Below are positions 1 through 6,801 of a DNA stretch of 64,000 bases, piece by piece. The stretch is from NCBI RefSeq assembly GCF_004358095.2, contig NZ_SMZJ02000004.1, positions 287,031 to 351,030 on the forward strand, given 5' to 3'. Source of the DNA: Seonamhaeicola sediminis. Its GTDB lineage: Bacteria; Bacteroidota; Bacteroidia; Flavobacteriales; Flavobacteriaceae. The number at the start of each line of letters is the position of its first letter. Positions within the stretch are counted from its first letter, which is position 1. The notes below the pieces were generated by a model. The model did no database searches. It was not told the DNA's origin and saw only the letters and a list, made by a program, of their open reading frames with translations. The translations under genes were made by a program, and so were the position numbers.

Positions 1-258
1 TAAAATTACAGGAATATCTTTTCTTACTAAAGGTTCACCACCCGTTAGGCGAATTTTTGTTACACCATGCTTTACAAAGGTTTTGGCAATTTCATATATT
101 TCCTCATAAGTCATTAAATGACTTTTTGGCGATAGTTGAATACCATCCGCAGGCATACAATAGGTACAGCGTAAATTACAGCGCTCCGTTAACGAGATAC
201 GTAAATAGGCATGATCTCTACCGTGGGTGTCTTGTAATATGTTTTTGTTTTCGCTCAT
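1..258 (-). CDS. moaA: GTP 3',8-cyclase MoaA (3' part outside window)
   Basis: Radical-SAM enzyme for the first step of molybdenum cofactor synthesis (GTP to 3',8-cyclo-dihydro-GTP). Only the first 86 codons are in the window; the frame is open to base 1. The start ATG at 258 is followed by [15 protein letters not shown], and the three cysteines of the radical-SAM cluster are C27, C31 and C34 (CNLRCTYC). A later RLTGGEP motif is the usual SAM-contacting segment. The C-terminal second cluster cannot be checked. It is the last visible gene of the minus-strand cofactor operon, 79 bases after moaC-mog. Confidence 0.95.
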   Translation of the reverse strand, partial: MSENKNILQDTHGRDHAYLRISLTERCNLRCTYCMPADGIQLSPKSHLMTYEEIYEIAKTFVKHGVTKIRLTGGEPLVRKDIPVIL

Positions 259-337
259 ATTCTCACTCTGTTTAATCGTTGAATTGTTAAACCGTGTAAT
301 CGACTAAGCGATTTAACTATTCCACATATAAACAATT

Positions 338-1249
338 TTAATCGTGTCTAGCCCCTTTTAAAATTCTAAAACTGTGTAATACTGCTGGAAAAATGGCATC
401 CATAGATTCTTTAGCTCCATTTGTGGAACCTGGTAATGCCAATACTAAAGTATCTCCCATAGTGCCAGCAACAGACCTAGATAGCATTGCAAAAGGCATG
501 CGACCTTGACCGTAACTTCTAATCGCTTCCTCTATTCCAGAAACACGTCTGTCTAATAGTGGTAATAACGCTTCGGGTGTAACATCGCGTCCTGAAAGCC
601 CTGTGCCTCCAGTATAGATTACCATATCAATACCCTGTTCTTGATAGGTTTTAGCCTTATCTTGAATAGTATCAATTTCATCAGGAATGATAACATATTC
701 TGCAATAGAAACATTACAAGACTTCAGCTTTTCAATAATGGCCTTACCTGCTTTGTCTTCTTTATGCCCTGCTGAAATGGTATCACTACATACTACAACG
801 GCTGCCTTCAAATCTTTTCTAAAACTATCTTTAAAATCAGATTTCCCACCTTTCTTTTTAAGGAGTTTTATGGTGCTAATTTCAATGCCTTTATCAATGG
901 GCTTTAACATGTCGTACATATTTAATGCTACAACACTTGCGCCATGCATGGCTTCAACTTCAACGCCCGTTTTGTAAATGGTTTTAACGGTGAATAAAAC
1001 AGTGATTTCTAATCCGTTAATTTCATATTCAACACTTGTAAATTCAATAGGTATGGGGTGGCAATCTGGTAAAATATCTGGGGTGCGCTTAACTCCAAGT
1101 AATCCCGCTGCTTTGCTCATTGCAAATACGTTTCCCTTTGGTACAGTATCATTTTTAATAGCTTCAATAGTTTCGGGTTTACTAACCTTTACTATGGCTT
1201 GCGAGACTGCTGTTCGTAATGTTGTTACTTTATGTGTTATATCGACCAT
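338..1249 (-). CDS. moaCB: bifunctional MoaC-MogA/MoaB fusion protein
   Basis: Two cofactor-synthesis enzymes in one 303-residue chain. Residues 1-135 are MoaC (cyclic pyranopterin monophosphate synthase), with LPDCHPIPI and the MYDMLKPIDK segment that carries the catalytic Asp and Lys. Residues about 147-303 are a MogA/MoaB-type molybdopterin adenylyltransferase, with TGGTGLSGRDVTPE and ALPGS, the typical binding loops. The fusion puts formation of the pterin ring and its later adenylylation on one polypeptide, although these steps are not consecutive. It lies in the operon between a four-helix-bundle gene and moaA. Such fusions are known in Bacteroidota. Confidence 0.93.
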   Translation of the reverse strand: MVDITHKVTTLRTAVSQAIVKVSKPETIEAIKNDTVPKGNVFAMSKAAGLLGVKRTPDILPDCHPIPIEFTSVEYEINGLEITVLFTVKTIYKTGVEVEAMHGASVVALNMYDMLKPIDKGIEISTIKLLKKKGGKSDFKDSFRKDLKAAVVVCSDTISAGHKEDKAGKAIIEKLKSCNVSIAEYVIIPDEIDTIQDKAKTYQEQGIDMVIYTGGTGLSGRDVTPEALLPLLDRRVSGIEEAIRSYGQGRMPFAMLSRSVAGTMGDTLVLALPGSTNGAKESMDAIFPAVLHSFRILKGARHD

Positions 1250-1274
1250 TATTCAATTTTCAATTTTCTATTGA

Positions 1275-1622
1275 TTATTTATTATTTGCTGTTTTTCTAG
1301 AGGCTATAAAGATTGCTGTTAACTCGCTAGATTCTTTCAGAAGAAATTCTACTTTATCTTTTTGAATTAAGTTTTCATCTAGTGTAAACTCTAACCAAAA
1401 ATTGGATTCATCCACTTCTTCTATTACAATACTAATTTTGGCAACAAAACTGGCTTTGGATTGGGCTATACAAGTTGCTCTATAATTGGCTGCAACTGAA
1501 GTTGAAGACCTGATTAGTTGTCCTTTTATATGACTACCTAAATAAGTACTTGGAAGTAATTCAGTGAACTTTACACAATTATGAGCAAATAATTTAGTCC
1601 TTTTTTTGAGTTGTTCCTTCAT
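1275..1622 (-). CDS. four-helix-bundle protein (23S rRNA intervening-sequence protein family)
   Basis: A 115-residue helical protein whose SSTSVAANYRA segment and following helices match the four-helix-bundle/S23 family first found in rRNA intervening sequences. Function is unknown for the family. I chose the ATG at 1622 (MKEQLKKRTK) because the longer frame from 1652 overlaps the end of moaE and adds an odd hydrophobic leader. It sits inside the molybdenum-cofactor operon between moaE and moaC-mog with short gaps, so it is probably co-transcribed. No link to cofactor synthesis is known to me; in flavobacteria these genes often appear as insertions between unrelated genes. Confidence 0.75.
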   Translation of the reverse strand: MKEQLKKRTKLFAHNCVKFTELLPSTYLGSHIKGQLIRSSTSVAANYRATCIAQSKASFVAKISIVIEEVDESNFWLEFTLDENLIQKDKVEFLLKESSELTAIFIASRKTANNK

Positions 1623-1648
1623 AATAATCAATAATAAATAGTCAATAA

Positions 1649-2092
1649 TCAATTATTCACTTTCCATTGGTGGCTAGTATCCTCAAAAATCTCTTTTCCA
1701 AAAACAGGAACATCTGCTTTTATGGCTTCAACAATATATTCAAGCGCTTCAAAAACGACTTTACGTCTTGGTGAGGACACAAAAACAAACAAACAGATTT
1801 CGCCTGCTTTTACAGTTCCTAAGCTGTGGTAGATGTGCATGCAGGTTAATTCAAATTTTTCAAAGGCAGCCTCTCTAATGTCATGGAACTTTTGGTTTGC
1901 CATGTCTTCATAAGCTGTGTATTCGATTGCAGCAACTGTTTTTCCATCAATCTCATCGGCACGTACTTGCCCTAAGAAAATATTGTGAGCTCCAATACTT
2001 GTTTTGGTTTGGTGTTTATATATAGAATTGCCTATAAAATCCGAAGAAATGGCTCCTTCTCTAAATACGTTTTTGGGTTTTTTATCTGACAT
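1649..2092 (-). CDS. moaE: molybdopterin synthase catalytic subunit MoaE
   Basis: Large subunit of molybdopterin synthase, which transfers sulfur from thiocarboxylated MoaD onto precursor Z. The 147 residues match the family length. GAHNIFLGQVR near the N-terminus and the C-terminal block VSSPRRKVVFEA then IKADVPVFGKE, holding the conserved lysines of the active site, identify it. It follows moeB by 10 bases and its partner MoaD is encoded in the same operon. Confidence 0.93.
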   Translation of the reverse strand: MSDKKPKNVFREGAISSDFIGNSIYKHQTKTSIGAHNIFLGQVRADEIDGKTVAAIEYTAYEDMANQKFHDIREAAFEKFELTCMHIYHSLGTVKAGEICLFVFVSSPRRKVVFEALEYIVEAIKADVPVFGKEIFEDTSHQWKVNN

Positions 2093-2102
2093 TGGTCTTT
2101 TC

Positions 2103-3179
2103 TTAATATTGTTCTTTTAAATAGTTTTTTATTTCTAAAGCACCTTCAATAATGCTAAAGCAATTTTTAATTTTTTGTTCCTGTAATATCTTAACAGCGT
2201 GTTTGCTGCGTATTCCTGATTGACAAAAAATGGCTTTCTTTTTTATGGCATCAATTTCATTAATTCGGTTTTCAAGTTGGCTTAAAGGAATACGTGTAAC
2301 TTCTAAACCTTCAATTTTAGGTTGTTCATCGGCTTCTCTAATATCTATAAATTGAATGTTGTTGTTGGATAAAAGGTCTTCAAATGAAGCCATTGTAACT
2401 TCAACTTCACAATGAAAATCTACTTTTGTTTTATGAAAGCCTTCTTTGTTTTTTAAAATAGATTTAAAAATAGCTTCATTTTTCTTCACATTTATAATTG
2501 ATGTTTGAGACGTCAAAGCATTATAACACAATAGTTTTCCTGAAAGGGTAGTGCCAATACCTAAAATAATTTTTAAAATTTCATTGGCTTGCATGCTTCC
2601 AATAATACCTGGTAAAACCCCCAAGACCCCTATTTCTGAACAATTAGGTATGGCATCCTTTTTAGGTGGATGTGGAAACAAGCAACGGTAACTTGGACCA
2701 TTTTTATAATTAAACACAGAAACCTGCCCTTCAAATTTATAGATAGCTCCAAACACCAAAGGTTTGTTGGTAATGACGCAAGCATCATTTACCAAATAGC
2801 GCGTTTCAAAATTATCAGAGCCATCTACAATAATGTCGTACTGACTAAATAGCTCAAGTGCATTTTGATAGGTAAGTGCTTCTGGATACACTTTAATTTC
2901 AATATCCGAGTTTAAATCTTCTAATCTATTTTTCGCAGCTATTGCTTTATTTTTACCTAAGGATGAAGTCCCAAATAACACTTGGCGTTGAAGATTAGAC
3001 AATTCCACTTTATCAAAATCAATAATACCAATAGTACCAACGCCGGCAGCGGCTAAGTATTGTAATATAGGACAACCTAAACCACCTGCGCCAATAACTA
3101 ACACTTTGGCTTTTGAGAGCTTGTCTTGACCCTCTTGACCAATTTCTGGTAAAATGGTATGTCTGTTATATCTGTTCAC
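2103..3179 (-). CDS. moeB: MoeB/ThiF-type adenylyltransferase with C-terminal rhodanese domain
   Basis: An E1-like enzyme of 358 residues that activates the C-terminal glycine of a ubiquitin-like sulfur carrier, here most likely MoaD. Residues 1-240 hold the ATP-binding fold: GAGGLGCP near residue 31 and VDGSDNFETRYLVNDA. The last 100 residues are a rhodanese domain with DIREADE and the active-site loop CQSGIRS, so adenylylation and sulfur transfer are likely combined, as in eukaryotic MOCS3/Uba4. It lies between moaD and moaE. It could also serve ThiS if no separate ThiF exists. Confidence 0.9.
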   Translation of the reverse strand: MNRYNRHTILPEIGQEGQDKLSKAKVLVIGAGGLGCPILQYLAAAGVGTIGIIDFDKVELSNLQRQVLFGTSSLGKNKAIAAKNRLEDLNSDIEIKVYPEALTYQNALELFSQYDIIVDGSDNFETRYLVNDACVITNKPLVFGAIYKFEGQVSVFNYKNGPSYRCLFPHPPKKDAIPNCSEIGVLGVLPGIIGSMQANEILKIILGIGTTLSGKLLCYNALTSQTSIINVKKNEAIFKSILKNKEGFHKTKVDFHCEVEVTMASFEDLLSNNNIQFIDIREADEQPKIEGLEVTRIPLSQLENRINEIDAIKKKAIFCQSGIRSKHAVKILQEQKIKNCFSIIEGALEIKNYLKEQY

Positions 3180-3246
3180 TTCGTGTTTAATTGTTTATTT
3201 ATTGAATCGTTTAAACAGTTTAACGCATAAACGTTTCAACATTACA

Positions 3247-3486
3247 TCATCCACCAGCAAATGGTGGTAATAATGCTATTTCCAATCCTATTAATTCGGT
3301 TTCTAATGAAACCAATTCCTGATTTTGTGCTATTTGAAAATCCTTTTTTTCTAATTGATCATATTTAGAATTGAGAACGCCCACTAAATCCGAGATATGA
3401 CTACCTACAACTTCAATAGTTTCTTCTTGAGTATTGGTTACTTCAACTATTTGTCCAAAATATTTAACCGTTATATGCATTTGCAA
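3247..3486 (-). CDS. moaD: molybdopterin synthase sulfur carrier subunit MoaD
   Basis: A 79-residue beta-grasp protein that ends in ALLPPFAGG; the terminal GG is the site of adenylylation and thiocarboxylation. It delivers sulfur to MoaE. The start overlaps the 3' end of mobA by about 20 bases; ATG at 3486 and at 3480 are both possible, and the second (MHITVKYFG) fits the family better. Overlap indicates translational coupling within the operon. Confidence 0.9.
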   Translation of the reverse strand: MQMHITVKYFGQIVEVTNTQEETIEVVGSHISDLVGVLNSKYDQLEKKDFQIAQNQELVSLETELIGLEIALLPPFAGG

Positions 3487-4048
3487 TAGATTTAAGTTCT
3501 TCCTGAGTATTTACATTCATAGTTGTGTTTTGTTCTTCGACAGTCAATACAACGTTTTTTGTTTTCAAGGTACTAATAACTCGTCTTAAATGCCGTTCAT
3601 TATTTTTCAAAGACTTTAAAAATGTTGGTGCGCATTGCTTCTTATACAGCGCAATTAAAGGCATGGTCTTTCCATTGCTTTCAATTTGAATGATTTCAGA
3701 ACACTCATCAATGTTATCAATCAACTTTTCTAAGATGCTCGTTTTTATTAAAGGAATATCACAACTCAGTATTAGGTTGTAATCAGTTTCCGAAGCTGAC
3801 AACCCGGAATATATCCCCGAAACAGGACCAGCATCTTTTATGTCGTCTTCTATTCTTTTATATCCAAAAAAATTATAATCAGTATTATCTGAAACAATCA
3901 AAATATCTTTAACTAAAGGTTTCAAGGCTTTAATGCTATACTCAACAAAACGTTTATTGTTTAGTTTTATAAAGCCTTTATCAGAACCCATTCTGGAGCT
4001 TTTACCTCCAGCTAAAATAATACCTGTTATGTTCTTTTTATCGACCAT
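3464..4048 (-). CDS. mobA: molybdenum cofactor guanylyltransferase MobA
   Basis: Attaches GMP to molybdopterin to form the guanine dinucleotide cofactor used by DMSO-reductase-family enzymes, which include the NapA encoded at 6802. The N-terminal nucleotide-binding loop GIILAGGKSSRMGSDKG is diagnostic, and SCDIPLI is the metal-binding Asp region. Length (194 residues) is normal. One base separates it from the transporter gene upstream and it overlaps moaD downstream. Confidence 0.92.
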   Translation of the reverse strand: MVDKKNITGIILAGGKSSRMGSDKGFIKLNNKRFVEYSIKALKPLVKDILIVSDNTDYNFFGYKRIEDDIKDAGPVSGIYSGLSASETDYNLILSCDIPLIKTSILEKLIDNIDECSEIIQIESNGKTMPLIALYKKQCAPTFLKSLKNNERHLRRVISTLKTKNVVLTVEEQNTTMNVNTQEELKSIANAYNG

Positions 4049-4049
4049 A

Positions 4050-4790
4050 TTAAGTAAACATCAATTTAGCACAGGCGATTATCAAAACAAATGCTAAAAT
4101 GTATCTTAAGTGTTTGTTATTTATCTTTTTACTTCCATAGTAGCCGCCTAAAATACCTCCAACTAGAGCAATAGCCACCAATAGAAAAGATGCCATTTCT
4201 AATGTAACACCACTACTTAATTGTCCTACTAATCCAGATGCAGAATTCACCCAAATAAACAACGCCGAAACGGCTGCGGCTTCTTTCATTTTTCCCCAAT
4301 GCAATAATAAAATAACGGGGCTTAGAATAATGCCACCACCAATACCTATTAACCCAGAAAAGAATCCGATGAACCCTCCAACCATGAGCCCTTGCCATAG
4401 TTTGACTTGTTTTGTTGAGTTGCTTTCCTTTCCAAAAACATTCAACATTTTAAGAATGGCGAATATTAATAGAACTGCCAATGTCTTTTTATAAATTGAA
4501 GCATCTACTTCAATACGTCCGCCTAAAAAGGCTAGGGGAATGGAAGCAATGGCGAATGATAAGAATAACTTTTTGTTGAAATACCCTTCTTTATAATAGT
4601 AATAAAAGGAAATCCCCGCTACAAATAAATTAAGCAATAGAGCAGTAGGTTTCATGGTTTCTGGAGCAAAAGAAAATAAAGCCATTAAAGCCAAATAGCC
4701 ACTGGCACCTCCATGTCCTACACTCGAGTATAGAAACGACACTATTGGGAGTATTAGTAGAAAATAATATATGTTTTCGGTTTCAAGCAT
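4050..4790 (-). CDS. TauE/SafE (DUF81) family membrane transporter
   Basis: A 246-residue integral membrane protein with about eight hydrophobic segments. The SSVGHGGASGYLALMAL opening and the repeat-like GFFSGLIGIGGGIILSP segment are hallmarks of the TauE/SafE family, which moves anions such as sulfite, sulfoacetate or other sulfur compounds. Being embedded in a cofactor operon, one base before mobA, suggests a role in molybdate or sulfur-oxyanion transport; this is inference only. No molybdate ABC transporter (modABC) is visible in the window, which makes molybdate uptake an idea worth holding. Confidence 0.85.
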   Translation of the reverse strand: MLETENIYYFLLILPIVSFLYSSVGHGGASGYLALMALFSFAPETMKPTALLLNLFVAGISFYYYYKEGYFNKKLFLSFAIASIPLAFLGGRIEVDASIYKKTLAVLLIFAILKMLNVFGKESNSTKQVKLWQGLMVGGFIGFFSGLIGIGGGIILSPVILLLHWGKMKEAAAVSALFIWVNSASGLVGQLSSGVTLEMASFLLVAIALVGGILGGYYGSKKINNKHLRYILAFVLIIACAKLMFT

Positions 4791-4802
4791 TTACATTATT
4801 TT

Positions 4803-4892
4803 TTTGTCATGTCGAAATGAGGTACGATTGAGACATCTCATAATATCTATTTTTTGGTAATGAGATTTCTCACTACGTTCGAAATGACAAAG
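4803..4892. repeat. flavobacterial REP-like inverted repeat
   Basis: Two imperfect arms face each other: ttgtcatgtcgaa at 4804-4816 and ttcgaaatgacaa at 4879-4891, with agacatctcataa and ggtaatgagattt as inner arms. This matches the short dispersed inverted repeats common between flavobacterial genes. It fills the gap between the transporter gene and the ModE-like gene and could act as a transcript stabiliser or weak terminator. Confidence 0.7.
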
Positions 4893-4906
4893 CCCTAGTT
4901 TTCAAT

Positions 4907-5245
4907 TTATAGTTGTTTTATTTTGTCTAATTGCTGGTCTAAAAAAGCCCAACAGTTTTTATTGATTTCATCAAAAGCGTTAATTAAGGAATGGCCATAC
5001 TCCGTTAATTCGGCACCGCCGCCACCTTTGCCCCCAATACTATTTATGGTTACCGGTTTTTTTGCCGATTTGTTAACCGAGTCTAAAAGTTGCCATGCTT
5101 TCTTATAGGAAATATTAAGAGACTTAGCAGCCTTTGATAAAGAGCCTGTTTTCTGTATGGCTTTTAATAAATGAACACGACCTTCGCCTAACAAGACGTT
5201 GTTGTTAGATTCAATCCAAATGCGGCTTTTAATTTTGTAACTCAT
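4907..5245 (-). CDS. ModE-like winged-helix regulator (DNA-binding domain only)
   Basis: A 112-residue protein that matches the N-terminal DNA-binding half of ModE: GSLSKAAKSLNISYKKAWQL is the helix-turn-helix, followed by GGKGGGGAELTEYG, the wing. E. coli ModE is about 260 residues because it carries two molybdate-binding MOP domains; these are absent here, so metal sensing, if any, must use another site or partner. It lies between moeA and the transporter gene, consistent with local control of molybdenum genes. Confidence 0.85.
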   Translation of the reverse strand: MSYKIKSRIWIESNNNVLLGEGRVHLLKAIQKTGSLSKAAKSLNISYKKAWQLLDSVNKSAKKPVTINSIGGKGGGGAELTEYGHSLINAFDEINKNCWAFLDQQLDKIKQL

Positions 5246-5257
5246 CGGCTTGTTTTT

Positions 5258-6436
5258 TTAAACTGGTAAAACAATAGTTTCTAATACATCACCCATATGA
5301 ACTTCAGATATTTCAGCAGGAACAAATACCAAGGCATTTGATAAAGCGAAAGTTTGTAACATGGATGAGTTCTGTCCTTCTAAAAGTTCTACTTCACCAT
5401 CATTATAAATCGCCTTTAAAAATTGAGGTCTATCACCTCTTTTTACGAATTTTGAAATGGATTTTGCTTGAGTTCTGGGTAGTTCTGTATCAGTTCTCTC
5501 CATCATATTCTGTAGTGCGATATAAACGTAAACATAAAAGCAGGTTAATGCCGCCGCAGGATTTCCAGGTAAGGCAAAAATGGAAGTATTCTCTTTTTTT
5601 CCAAAAAATAAAGGTTTGCCAGGTTTCTGCTGTACTTTATAGAAGATCTCTTCAACTTGTAATTCGTTTAAAGCTTTACCAACATAATCATAATCACCAA
5701 CAGAGATTCCTCCAGTAATAAGTACCAAATCATTATTTTTTATAATAGACCTAAGCAAATTAACTGTCTTTTCATAATCGTCTTCAACCTTGTGAAGCGT
5801 AACATCATAGAATTTCAAACTATATAATACACCTTGTAGCATTTTAGAATTACTCTCGTAAATCTGTCCGTATTTTAGTTCTTGTCCTGGTTCAATTAAT
5901 TCATTTCCTGTAGTTACAATGGCTATGGAAGGTTTTTTGTATACTGAAACCTCAGTAATTCCAAGGGAAGTGAGGTACCCAATGCCAGCTGGTGTTAATT
6001 TTGTGCCTTTTTTTAGGGCAATATCACCTTCTTTAACTTGTTCTCCCAAAGGGCGAATATTTTGCTCTAAATTAATTTGGTGTTCAATAGAGATGGTATC
6101 ATTATTAGAAATAACCTTTTCCTGCATCATGATAGCATTAGCAGTGTCTGGTACTGGAGCACCTGTAAATATTCTAACCGCTTCACCTTTTTTTAAGTTT
6201 GGTTCATGTCCATCACCTGCTTTAACTTCTCCAATTAGCTTATAATGCAAATCGTTATGCAAATGCAATGCATAACCATCCATGGCTGATTGCCTATAAG
6301 GGGGCATGTTAATGGGCGAAATCACATCTTTATATAGGTAATATCCGTTGGCTTTTTCAATAACCTTGACATCTTCTTTTAAAAGTGGATTAACGTTTCT
6401 TTTTACTTTAAATAAAGCGTCCTCAATTGAAATCAT
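5258..6436 (-). CDS. moeA: molybdopterin molybdenumtransferase MoeA
   Basis: Inserts molybdate into adenylylated molybdopterin, completing the cofactor. The 392 residues carry PPYRQSAMDGYAL, TGAPVPDTANAI, the TGGISVGDYDYVG nucleotide/metal region, and PGNPAAALTCF. This is the first gene of the minus-strand operon and has a strong Bacteroidota promoter just upstream (see 6460-6489), with a palindromic Crp/Fnr-type site behind it. Confidence 0.93.
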   Translation of the reverse strand: MISIEDALFKVKRNVNPLLKEDVKVIEKANGYYLYKDVISPINMPPYRQSAMDGYALHLHNDLHYKLIGEVKAGDGHEPNLKKGEAVRIFTGAPVPDTANAIMMQEKVISNNDTISIEHQINLEQNIRPLGEQVKEGDIALKKGTKLTPAGIGYLTSLGITEVSVYKKPSIAIVTTGNELIEPGQELKYGQIYESNSKMLQGVLYSLKFYDVTLHKVEDDYEKTVNLLRSIIKNNDLVLITGGISVGDYDYVGKALNELQVEEIFYKVQQKPGKPLFFGKKENTSIFALPGNPAAALTCFYVYVYIALQNMMERTDTELPRTQAKSISKFVKRGDRPQFLKAIYNDGEVELLEGQNSSMLQTFALSNALVFVPAEISEVHMGDVLETIVLPV

Positions 6437-6459
6437 ATTCCTTTTACGTTATATCCATG

Positions 6460-6489
6460 CAAATATAGCGAATAGATTTTTTAAACAAA
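6460..6489 (-). promoter_or_regulatory. promoter of the moeA operon (Bacteroidota -33/-7 type)
   Basis: Read on the minus strand, TTTG (6489-6486), an 18-base spacer, then TATATTTG (6467-6460). This fits the Bacteroidota sigma consensus TTTG / TAnnTTTG very well. Transcription would begin near 6454, about 18 bases before the moeA ATG. Confidence 0.7.
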
Positions 6490-6490
6490 C

Positions 6491-6504
6491 ATGACAAAAG
6501 TCAG
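6491..6504. promoter_or_regulatory. Crp/Fnr-type palindrome between moeA and nap operons
   Basis: ATGACAAAAGTCAG contains the perfect dyad TGAC-N4-GTCA. Its centre (6497.5) is 37.5 bases from the last base of the moeA -7 box, the position of a class II activator. The same spacing occurs at the nrtA-like and porin promoters, where related sites are found. It lies in the shared 122-base region with the divergent nap operon and may serve both. Confidence 0.6.
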
Positions 6505-6558
6505 TTTTTTTCCTGCTATTAAACAGGATATTTATATCCGAATTATAATAACTCAAAA

Positions 6559-6798
6559 ATGCCGATAATAAGTTATTTAGCTCATCCTCAGGATGGAAAG
6601 AAGGAGTCATTAATAAATGAAATTTCGCAACTCTCTAGCTGTGAGGTGATTCCTGCCGAAAATAAAGACTTGCTCATAGTCGTTACCGATACCAACAACA
6701 AAGAAGAAGACGAACAATTAAAAGAAAAGATAGAAGCTCTAGACAGTTTAAAGTTACTGGCAATGGTTTCAGGATTTGACACACCAAAAAACAATTAA
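6559..6798 (+). CDS. napD: NapD-like nitrate reductase chaperone
   Basis: A 79-residue protein with the size and ferredoxin-like pattern of NapD, the chaperone that binds the Tat signal of NapA and holds export until the Mo cofactor is inserted. The opening MPIISYLAHP and the IISYL/VSGFD strand pattern fit; conservation is low in this family, so context counts: it is the first gene of the operon and ends three bases before napA. Confidence 0.75.
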   Translation: MPIISYLAHPQDGKKESLINEISQLSSCEVIPAENKDLLIVVTDTNNKEEDEQLKEKIEALDSLKLLAMVSGFDTPKNN

Positions 6799-6801
6799 CG
6801 T

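Noticed and set aside
5338-5718. Plus-strand open frame across moeA
   Set aside because: It is the shadow of moeA in another frame, without protein-like composition or a promoter; many similar antisense frames in the window were left out for the same reason.
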